Of a stretch of DNA of 37,633 nucleotides, positions 10,251 through 22,161 are shown in pieces. The DNA is taken from positions 1 through 37,633 of the forward strand of contig JADKFD010000056.1 in assembly GCA_016717705.1 (NCBI GenBank). Direction: 5' to 3'. Origin of the DNA: Rhodanobacteraceae bacterium (GTDB taxonomy: Bacteria > Pseudomonadota > Gammaproteobacteria > Xanthomonadales > SZUA-5). Each line of letters begins with the position of its first letter. Position 1 is the stretch's first letter. The notes below the pieces were generated by a model. The model searched no databases, had not been told where the DNA came from, and saw only the letters and a program-made list of their open reading frames with translations. The position numbers and the translations under genes are program-made.

Positions 10251-11667
10251 ATGTCCACCCTGATCCGCGGCGGTACCGTCGTCGACTCCGAAACCAGTTA
10301 CCGCGCCGACGTGCTGCTCGCCGATGGCAAGATCGCCGCAATCGGCGAGGGTCTCGAGGCACCCGCGGGCGCGCAGATCGTCGATGCCGGCGGTCGGCTG
10401 GTGATGCCCGGCGGCATCGATCCGCACACGCACATGCAGCTGCCGTTCATGGGCACCGTGGCCAGCGACGATTTCTACACCGGCACCGCGGCGGGTCTGG
10501 CTGGCGGCACCACCAGCATCATCGATTTCGTCATCCCCAATCCGCAGCAGTCGCTGATGGAGGCCTACCAGACCTGGCGCGGCTGGGCGGAAAAGGCGGC
10601 GGCGGACTACGGTTTCCATGTCGCCATCACCTGGTGGGACGACAGCGTGCGGCGCGACATGGGCACGCTGGTGCACGAACACGGCGTGAACAGCTTCAAG
10701 CACTTCATGGCCTACAAGAACGCCATCATGTGCGACGACGAGGCGCTGGTGTCGAGCTTCACCCGCTGCATGGAACTCGGCGCGCTGCCGACCGTGCACG
10801 CGGAGAACGGCGAACTGGTGTTCCGCCTGCAGAAGCAACTGCTGGCGCGGGATCACCGGGCCGGCGGGCCATCCGCTGTCGCGTCCGCCGGCGGTCGAAG
10901 GCGAAGCCGCCAACCGCGCGATCCGCATCGCCGAGGTCCTCGGCACGCCGGTCTATGTCGTACATGTTTCCGCCGAGCAGTCGCTGCAGGCGATCGCCCG
11001 CGCGCGTGGCGAGGGCCAGCGAGTATTCGGCGAAGTTCTGGCCGGACATCTGCTGATCGACGATTCGGTTTACACCAACCCCGATTTCACCTTTGCGGCC
11101 GGCCATGTGATGAGCCCGCCGTTCCGGCCGAAGCACCATCAGGATGCGCTGTGGGCTGGGCTGCAGGCCGGGCATCTGCACACGACCGCGACCGACCATT
11201 GCTGCTTCTGCGCGCCGCAAAAAGCCGCCGGCAAGGACGATTTCACCAAGATTCCGAATGGCTGCGCCGGTGTCGAGGACCGCATGTCGCTGCTCTGGCA
11301 CTACGGCGTCGGCACCGGTCGGCTGACGCCGAGCGAGTTCGTGCGCGTGACCTCGACCAACGCCGCGCAGATCTTCGGCCTGTATCCGCGCAAGGGCGCG
11401 GTGCGCGTCGGTGCCGATGCGGATCTGGTGATCTGGGATGCGCAGGCCAGCCGCACCATTTCGGCTGCGACTCACCACCAGAACATCGATTTCAACGTGT
11501 TCGAAGGGCGCACGGTAACCGGCATGGCCACGCACACCTTCACGCGCGGCAAGCTGGCCTGGGTCGACGGCGATCTGCGCGCGGTGCGCGGCAGCGGGCG
11601 CTACCTGCACCGCGCCACCCACGCGCCGTATTTCGAGGCGAATGCGCGGCGGCAGGAGCGCCGGTGA
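10251..11667 (+). CDS. hydA: Dihydropyrimidinase / D-hydantoinase, one frameshift
   Basis: A cyclic amidohydrolase opening dihydropyrimidine or hydantoin rings. The metal-site residues are visible: His59 and His61 (DPHTH), the lysine to be carboxylated, Lys150 (SFKHFMAYKN), His183 (VHAENGE), VVHVSAEQS, and the late Asp of TTATDHCCF, which is typical of dihydropyrimidinases. The frame breaks near 10848: LLAR is followed, two frames over, by GITGPAGHPLSRPPAVEGEA. A missing CG in GCGCGGG restores a protein of about 472 residues, normal for the family. RBS GGGAG precedes ATG 10251. No pyrimidine-catabolism partner is adjacent. The active-site set is complete, so a sequencing error is favoured over a dead gene. 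Confidence 0.88.
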
Positions 11668-11672
11668 ATCGC

Positions 11673-11707
11673 TGCGCGGGTTTGTACAAAGGTACGCTGC
11701 CCGCGCA
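11673..11707 (+). terminator. Hairpin just after hydA (possible terminator)
   Basis: TGCGCGGG (11673-11680) pairs with CCCGCGCA (11700-11707), with a small palindrome TTTGTACAAA in the loop. It starts six bases after the hydA stop. There is no T run, so termination would be weak or factor-dependent. Confidence 0.35.
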
Positions 11708-11788
11708 TGGAAGGCACGGTTTTAGGCCGCGTGATTCCTGCGTTCCGCTGTACTAAGTCAGCGAACCCGCCAACGGCGGTGAGTCTCT

Positions 11789-11840
11789 GCGCAGGCCCTC
11801 CCGACCAACCTGACCTTCATGCTGCGCTCGGCGCCTGCGC
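11789..11840. terminator. Inverted repeat at the end of gcvP (possible terminator)
   Basis: GCGCAGGC (11789-11796) is the reverse complement of GCCTGCGC (11833-11840), abutting the gcvP stop. There is no clear T run. It sits between the convergent ends of hydA and gcvP and may serve either. Confidence 0.3.
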
Positions 11841-14712
<2,872 letters not shown>

Positions 14713-14739
14713 GGCAAGACTCCGAAGACGGGCAGGGCA

Positions 14740-14769
14740 GCAAAACGCGGGCAAGCGTTCTGGTTTTGC
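14740..14769 (-). promoter_or_regulatory. Expression-platform hairpin of the glycine riboswitch
   Basis: GCAAAAC (14763-14769 read on the minus strand) pairs with GTTTTGC (14740-14746), starting in the last bases of the second aptamer and ending about 20 bases before the gcvP ribosome site. It is a plausible switch element. No terminator T run follows, so control may be at translation. Confidence 0.5.
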
Positions 14770-14930
14770 CCCATCTGTCTGCTTTGCCTGAGAGCGTAAC
14801 CCCTTCGGCGGACCGGCCCTGCGGGGCGAGCCTCTTTCCAGATGATGAACGACGCCGCGCGGTCCTTTGGCCTGAGAGATTCCGGGGCGGTTGCTCCTTC
14901 GGCGCCGGACGAATCCGGGCTCTCCCACGC
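14768..14930 (-). ncRNA. Tandem glycine riboswitch upstream of gcvP
   Basis: Two glycine aptamers in series. The first (about 14930-14861) has GGGAGAG, GCCGAAGGAGCAA and CTCTCAGGCCAAAGGACC. The second (about 14842-14768) has GGAAAGAGGC, GCCGAAGGGGTTAC and CTCTCAGGCAAA followed by AGACAGATGGGGC. These are the conserved core blocks of the gcvT-type riboswitch. Glycine binding is expected to turn on gcvP. A short linker separates the aptamers. The arrangement matches its gene, so confidence is high. Confidence 0.95.
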
Positions 14931-14932
14931 GG

Positions 14933-15223
14933 CGGCGCAAGACTACCATGGGCGGCCAGGGGTCTGACTTGAGGTGGCGCAAGATTGGGGTGAACAGCGT
15001 GGCTTGCAGGCCACTCAGGCCGTGCGTTTGTGCCCAGGGGACACTTCGCAAAGAGCCGAAGCAGAAGCGTTCAGAGAAGTCCGGACTCACCAAAGGACCT
15101 TTCGGCGTGGGTTCGGACTGGCCCGATACCGCCTGCAGTTGCTGTCGCCGATGTCGTCGCTGGTGATCTGCCGGCACCCCGATCCCATTAAACTGACGAT
15201 TCCAACCGCCCAGCGACCCGCGC
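14933..15223. other. Spacer between the gcvP riboswitch and the esterase gene
   Basis: No gene I can recognise. The gcvP promoter must lie here on the minus strand but I see no convincing -35/-10 pair. The minus strand stays open in the gcvP frame across about 14950-15140 (ending ...FTPILRHLKSDPWPP), without family resemblance or an own start. On the plus strand TTAAAC (15188-15193) could be a -10 for the esterase gene. Confidence 0.4.
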
Positions 15224-16090
15224 ATGTCGATCACGTATCGCCTGATGCTCCTTGCCCTGTTGCTGCCGATCTTGCTCGCAGCCTGTGCGCCGACGCCCAC
15301 CCGCCGGCACACGGTCGGCCCCAGCGTACACGTGCTCGCGCCGCTGGCGATGCCCGGCCTGGAGCGGACGCGCACCGTGCGCATCTATTTGCCGCCCAGC
15401 TACGCGACAGCTGCAGACCGTCGCTACCCGGTGATCTACATGCACGACGGCCAGAACCTGTTCGACGACGCCACGGCCTTTGCCGGCGAATGGGGCGTCG
15501 ACGAGTCGATGGACAAGCTGGCGCAGATTTGCGCCTTCGAGGCGATCGTTGTCGGCATCGACAACGGCGGCGAGAAGCGGATGACCGAGCTGAACGCCTG
15601 GCCCAACGAGCGCTTCGGTGCGCCAGAGGGCGAGCAGTACCTCGGCTTCGTCGTCGATGTCGTCAAACCCTACATCGATCTGCATTACTGGACCGAACCG
15701 GGCCCGGCCAACACCGCGATCATCGGCAGTTCGATGGGTGGACTCGCCTCGCACCACGCCCTCCACACGCGCCCCGACGTGTTCGGCCTGGCCGGCGTGC
15801 TGTCGCCGGCGTACTGGGTGGCGCCGCCGATCTTCGACGAGGTGTCCGCGAAGACCTTGCCCGCTGTCGCGCGCGTTTACCTGTACGCAGGTGGCAAGGA
15901 GGGCGCGGAAATGACCACCGACGCCCGCCGCATGCATGAATTGCTGGCGAAAACCACCGCGCCCGACCATTTGTTGCTGCATATCGTCGAGGCTGCCGAA
16001 CACAACGAAGCCGCCTGGCGCGCCGAGTTTCCGGCGGTTGTCGTCTGGTTGTTTGGCCTGAAGACCATCGGCCCGCAACGCGCTGAGTAG
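15224..16090 (+). CDS. Lipoprotein esterase, alpha/beta hydrolase fold (esterase D-like, PF00756 type)
   Basis: A 288-residue secreted hydrolase. Residues 1-21 form a lipoprotein signal with lipobox LAAC (Cys21), so the protein should be membrane-anchored. The fold is marked by RIYLPPSY, VIYMHDGQNLFDD, the nucleophile elbow GSSMGG (Ser170), the segment GLAGVLSPAYW, and a late His260 in AEHNEAAWR that fits the catalytic His. This matches the putative esterase family that includes esterase D, IroE/Fes-like and feruloyl esterases. The natural ester is unknown. There is no clear ribosome site before ATG 15224. It stands alone upstream of fumC, 51 bases away, probably in a separate unit. Confidence 0.85.
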   Translation: MSITYRLMLLALLLPILLAACAPTPTRRHTVGPSVHVLAPLAMPGLERTRTVRIYLPPSYATAADRRYPVIYMHDGQNLFDDATAFAGEWGVDESMDKLAQICAFEAIVVGIDNGGEKRMTELNAWPNERFGAPEGEQYLGFVVDVVKPYIDLHYWTEPGPANTAIIGSSMGGLASHHALHTRPDVFGLAGVLSPAYWVAPPIFDEVSAKTLPAVARVYLYAGGKEGAEMTTDARRMHELLAKTTAPDHLLLHIVEAAEHNEAAWRAEFPAVVVWLFGLKTIGPQRAE

Positions 16091-16141
16091 AGCGGCTCCG
16101 GCCTACAATCGCCCGATCCGTTGTGTTTGGAGAGCGTGGCC

Positions 16142-17556
16142 ATGAGTGAGCAGATCGGTCCTGCTTACCGCATCGAAAAGGACAGCATGGGCGAACTGCG
16201 TGTGCCCGCTGACGCGCTGTGGGGCGCGCAGACGCAGCGTGCGATCGACAACTTCCCAATTTCCGGTGCACCGATGCCGCGCGGATTCATCCGCGCGCTC
16301 GGGCTGGTCAAGGCGGCCGCCGCCAGCGTCAATGCGCGCCTCGGCCACCTCGACGCCGGGCGCGCACAGCCATCCACGATGCTGCGCTGGACGTCGCCCG
16401 CGGCGCTCACGACGGCGAGTTTCCGATCGACGTGTTCCAGACCGGTTCCGGCACGTCCAGCAACATGAATGCCAACGAGGTGATCGCCCATCTGGCCTCG
16501 CGGACGATTGGTGCGTTGGTCCACCCCAACGACCACGTCAACGCCAGCCAGTCCTCCAACGATGTGATCCCGAGCGCAATCCAGGTTGGCGCAGTGCTGT
16601 TGTGTGAAGAGGCCTTGCTGCCCGGCCTCGACCGCCTGATCGAAGCCATCGACAGCCGCGCGGGAGAACTGGCAGACGTCGCCAAGACCGGGCGCACGCA
16701 TCTGATGGACGCGATGCCGCTGACGCTTGGGCAGGAACTTGGCTGCTGGGCGGCGCAGCTGCGCAGCGCGCACGACCGCATCATCGATACGCTGGAGCGC
16801 GTGCGTCGGCTGCCGATCGGTGGCACCGCGATCGGCACCGGGATCAATGCCGATCCGGCGTTCGCCGGCGAGATGTGCGCCGAACTGACGGCGCTGACCG
16901 GCGTCGAGTTCGAATCGGCGGCGAATCTGTTCGAGGGCATCGCCGCCAAGGATGAATGCGTCGAGCTGTCCGGGCAGCTGAAGACGCTCGCCTGTGCGCT
17001 GATGAAGATCGCCAACGACCTGCGCTGGATGAACTCGGGGCCGCTGGCGGGTCTGGGCGAGATCGAACTGACCGCGCTGCAACCGGGCAGCTCGATCATG
17101 CCCGGAAAAGTGAATCCAGTAGTGCCGGAAGCGGTGTGCATGGTCGCCGCCCAGGTGATCGGCAACGATGCGGCAATCACCATCGCCGGGCAGTCGGGCA
17201 ATTTCCAGTTGAACGTCATGCTGCCGCTGATCGCACGCAACCTCCTGGAGAGCATCAGCCTGCTGGCCAATGTCGTGCCTTTGTTGGCCGAACGCTGCAT
17301 CGATGGTTTCCGGGTGCGCCGTGGGCACATCGACGAGGCACTGGCGCGCAATCCGATCCTGGTGACCGCGCTGAATTCGGTGATCGGATATGAACTTGGC
17401 GCTGCGACGGCCAAGCGCGCATACGCGCAAGGCCGGCCGATCCTGGATGTGGCGATCGAGATGACCGGATTGCCCGAAGCGCGCTTGCGCGAGTTGCTGG
17501 ATCCACTGGCGCTGACGCAGGGTGGGATTCGCGGTGGAGTCGGTGGTGGCGGTTGA
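16142..17556 (+). CDS. fumC: Class II fumarate hydratase, one frameshift
   Basis: The oxygen-stable fumarase of the TCA cycle (fumarate to L-malate). Recognised blocks are RIEKDSMGELRVPADALWGAQTQRAIDNFPIS at the N-terminus, FQTGSGTSSNMNANEV, HPNDHVNASQSSND, and the superfamily signature GSSIMPGKVNP near residue 320. The frame breaks near 16363: GHLDAGRA must rejoin AIHDAALDVARGAHDGEFPIDVF one frame over. One missing base (a GCGCGC run before ACAGCC) restores 471 residues, normal for FumC. ATG 16142 has GGAGAG upstream, and TACAAT (16104-16109) may be its -10. Aspartase is the closest alternative, but the N-terminus and length fit fumarase. Confidence 0.92.
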
Positions 17557-17560
17557 TTGG

Positions 17561-17693
17561 TAGGTTGGGCACCGCTCCACCGTGCCCAACATGAACCGTC
17601 GCGATCCGCCCAATCGTACGGTTGGGCAGAGCATCATCGGGCCCAACATTGAGTCCTGCCGGCGTTGGGCACGATGGAGCTGTGCCCAACCTA
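17561..17693. repeat. Triple-hairpin GTTGGGC repeat after fumC
   Basis: Three hairpins in a row: GTTGGGCAC/GTGCCCAAC at 17564-17590, GTTGGGC/GCCCAAC at 17621-17647, and GTTGGGCAC/GTGCCCAAC at 17664-17690. The ends TAGGTTGGGCAC (17561-17572) and GTGCCCAACCTA (17682-17693) are exact reverse complements, so the unit has defined termini. A relative lies at 22031-22147. It probably also serves as a transcription stop for fumC. Confidence 0.85.
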
Positions 17694-17745
17694 CGTGCCG
17701 CGCGGCCAACCTAAGCTACGAGGGTCGATTCAATTCGCGCGGCCG

Positions 17746-17788
17746 TTGATCCAGGGTTCACCTAATTGGTACTATTTTAGTCCCGTAT
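17746..17788 (+). promoter_or_regulatory. SUF operon promoter with Rrf2/IscR-type operator
   Basis: TTGATC (17746-17751), an 18-base spacer and TACTAT (17770-17775). Overlapping the -10 and start is a 25-base element (17764-17788) with core ACTATTTTAGTC and right arm GTAT. It agrees with most of the IscR type-1 consensus core and right half (consensus from E. coli work), but the left arm matches poorly. It lies 21 bases before the regulator gene, as expected for self-repression by an Fe-S-loaded Rrf2 protein. Confidence 0.6.
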
Positions 17789-17809
17789 CGATCCTCCGAG
17801 CTCCCCACG

Positions 17810-18262
17810 ATGTTCCGCCTGTCCAAACTCGCCGATTACGCCACTGTGCTGATGGCCAGCCTGTCGCAGGACGAAGGCGGGATGCTCAGCGCGCAGGCGC
17901 TGGCCGAGCGCACGCGGCTGGAAGGTCCGACGGTGTCCAAATTGTTGAAGCAGCTGGCCCAGGCCGATCTGGTGGTGTCCACTCGTGGTGCTTCGGGCGG
18001 TTATCGACTGTCGCGAGCGGCGGTGGAGATCACCATTGCCGACATCATCGCCGCGATCGAGGGACCACTCGGCATGACCGAGTGCAGCATCCACTCCGGG
18101 CTGTGCGGTCGTGAGAACTACTGCAGTGTGTCGGGCAACCTGCGCAAGATCAGCGCCGCCGTCGAAAGCGCGCTACGCGCCGTCACCCTGGTCGACATGG
18201 CGGCCCCGCCGCGCCAATGGCAGCCGCGCGTCAGCGTCGAGCGTCTGAGCGCCGAGGTCTGA
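17810..18262 (+). CDS. Rrf2-family SUF system regulator
   Basis: A 150-residue winged-helix Fe-S sensor of the type that heads suf operons in Xanthomonas relatives. The helix-turn-helix covers about residues 25-50 (SAQALAERTRLEGPTVSKLLKQLAQADL), followed by the wing STRGASGGYRLSR. Three cysteines, Cys92, Cys99 and Cys105 (ECSIHSGLCGRENYC), match the cluster ligands of this family. By analogy with IscR it should repress the operon when holo and release it when Fe-S is short. The ATG at 17810 has no clear ribosome site. A long palindrome separates it from sufB. Confidence 0.93.
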   Translation: MFRLSKLADYATVLMASLSQDEGGMLSAQALAERTRLEGPTVSKLLKQLAQADLVVSTRGASGGYRLSRAAVEITIADIIAAIEGPLGMTECSIHSGLCGRENYCSVSGNLRKISAAVESALRAVTLVDMAAPPRQWQPRVSVERLSAEV

Positions 18263-18294
18263 GCGCCTCGACCAAACTGACGATTCAAGAATCA

Positions 18295-18393
18295 GTCCGC
18301 AAAGGACGCAAAGGACGCAAAGAAGGCAAATGCAAAGCCAGAATGATCAATCCAGAGCTCTTCTCTTTGCGTCCTTCGCGTCCCTTTGCGGAC
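18295..18393. repeat. Long near-perfect palindrome in the regulator-sufB gap
   Basis: Left arm 18295-18323 begins GTCCGCAAAGGACGC and pairs with right arm 18364-18393 (ending CCCTTTGCGGAC), about 29 positions with one bulge and one mismatch. The left arm itself contains GGACGCAAA direct repeats of nine bases. It would form a very stable hairpin in the suf mRNA. The type resembles dispersed intergenic palindromes known in many bacteria. Confidence 0.8.
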
Positions 18394-18428
18394 AAACAAC
18401 CTTATCAGCCGCCAAACAGCGACCAGCC

Positions 18429-19900
<1,472 letters not shown>

Positions 19901-19909
19901 CGGGCTCTG

Positions 19910-20000
19910 GTAGGCCGGTGTGCCGCGCAGCGGCTCACCGGCATGTTGGCACGATAGAAAGGCGCCGGTGAACGCGGTGAAGCCGCGTACACCGGCCTAC
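19910..20000. repeat. GTAGGCCGGTG inverted-repeat element between sufB and sufC
   Basis: Ends GTAGGCCGGTG (19910-19920) and CACCGGCCTAC (19990-20000) are exact reverse complements, with further GCCGCG-rich complementary segments between them. Related wording (GCGCGTACCCGGCCTAC) recurs downstream of suhB near 24486-24503, so this looks like a dispersed family. It interrupts an otherwise compact suf operon. Confidence 0.7.
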
Positions 20001-20026
20001 GAAAGCGGAATACGGAATTCGAAACG

Positions 20027-20788
<762 letters not shown>

Positions 20789-21068
20789 GTGCAGGCCTGG
20801 CCGAGCGCCTGCTGGCGAGCTTGCCGGCTGCAGCGGACGACAACGCGCGTGCTGCGCGGGCCGCATTCCTTGCCGCAGGTCTGCCCGACCGCAAAGTGGA
20901 ATCCTGGCGCTACAGCGCGCTGGCTGGACTGGCGACGCTGGATGCGTCGGCGGGGGCTGTCGCTGCAATGGCTTTGCCGGAGCTGGGCGGGGTCGAGTGG
21001 GACGCTGGCCGAACTGCGGGCGGCGGTATTCCTTGGCTGCGAGCGTGCCCGCAGGCCTGGCGCTCGCG

Positions 21069-21140
21069 GTGGAGCGGGCTCCGCCCGCGAGCCTTTGCCG
21101 GCAGACGCAGGAAGTGCTCGCGGGACCAGCCCGCTCCCAC
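21069..21140. repeat. REP-like doublet inside sufD
   Basis: Two inverted copies of a unit GTGG(G)AGCGGGCT-NNN-CCCGCGAGC. The first is at 21069-21092 and the second, reversed, at 21116-21140. Each copy also folds on itself (GCGGGC/GCCCGC at 21074-21088). It spans 72 bases, a multiple of three. A third, diverged copy lies at 32444-32479. Confidence 0.8.
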
Positions 21141-22030
21141 AGAAAGCGGCGCAGGCGCAGGCCTTCCGCTGGCTCGCCGTCGCGGGCGTCGACGATGTTC
21201 TGGCGATTCGATGTCACCGCGACGGTGGATGGAATCTGGCGTCTGGCCCTTCAGCATGACGCGCTGGGTTTCGCGCAATCGTGCGCCCAGGTCCGGGTCC
21301 GCTCCGGGGCCGCGATCACACTGGTCGAGCACGTATTTGGCGGGGATGACGCCAGCGGCCTGTCGAACCGATTGCTCGACATCGAACTTGAACCGGGGGC
21401 GTCGCTGACCCTGGTCCGCGTGCAGGAATCCGGCGCAAAAGCGCATTCGATCCAGCGCACCACCGCGCGCATCGCACCCGGCGCGCCTGGAGCTGGTGTC
21501 GCTGGAACTCGGCGGGATTGTGGTCGCGGCACGAACTGGCGATTGATCTGGTTGGCGCGCGGGCCAACGCCAAAATCACCGGCCTGGTCGCCCTGCAAGG
21601 CCGCCAGCACCACGACACCCAGTTGTCTCTGACGCACGCAGCCGGCGCCGCAAGCTCGCGCACGCTGTGGAAGGCGATCGCCAACGCGCGTTCGCGCTCG
21701 GTATTCAACGGCCTGATCACGGTTGCCCCAGGCGCCGACCAGACCGAGGCGCACCTGAAAACGTCGAACTTGCTGCTGTCGCCGCACGCCGAGATCGATA
21801 CCAAGCCGGAACTGGTGATCGAGGCCGACGAAGTGGTCTGCTCGCACGGCGCCACGGTCGGTCAGCTCGATGACAAGGCCTTGTTTTACCTGCGTTCGCG
21901 CGGCATTCCCGAGGTGCAGGCGCGGCAGATGCTGACACTGGCATTCGGTGGCGAGGTGCTGTCTGCGGTCGCCGACGCCACCCTGCGCCGCGCGCTCAGC
22001 GAGCGCGTCGATGCGCACATGCCGACATAC

Positions 22031-22147
22031 GTTGGGCAGAGTCATCCGGCCGAACATTGCCAAACGCAGGTTGGCGCAGCGCGCATCCCGCGCCAACATC
22101 GCAAACATCCCAGCTGCCTGTCTGGGCGGGGTGAAGCTCTGCCCAAC
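22031..22147. repeat. GTTGGGC repeat at the 3' end of sufD
   Basis: GTTGGGCAGAG (22031-22041) is the exact reverse complement of CTCTGCCCAAC (22137-22147). The start GTTGGGCAGAG and the end GCCCAACCTAC match the repeat after fumC (17621 and 17684-17694). Here it is read as protein in the sufD frame and ends 14 bases before the sufS start. Confidence 0.75.
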
Positions 22148-22161
22148 CTACCAGAGCCACC

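Noticed and set aside
14713..15384. N-terminal extension of the gcvP frame upstream of ATG 14712
   Set aside because: It would translate through the tandem glycine riboswitch; the family N-terminus begins at the ATG after the GGAG.
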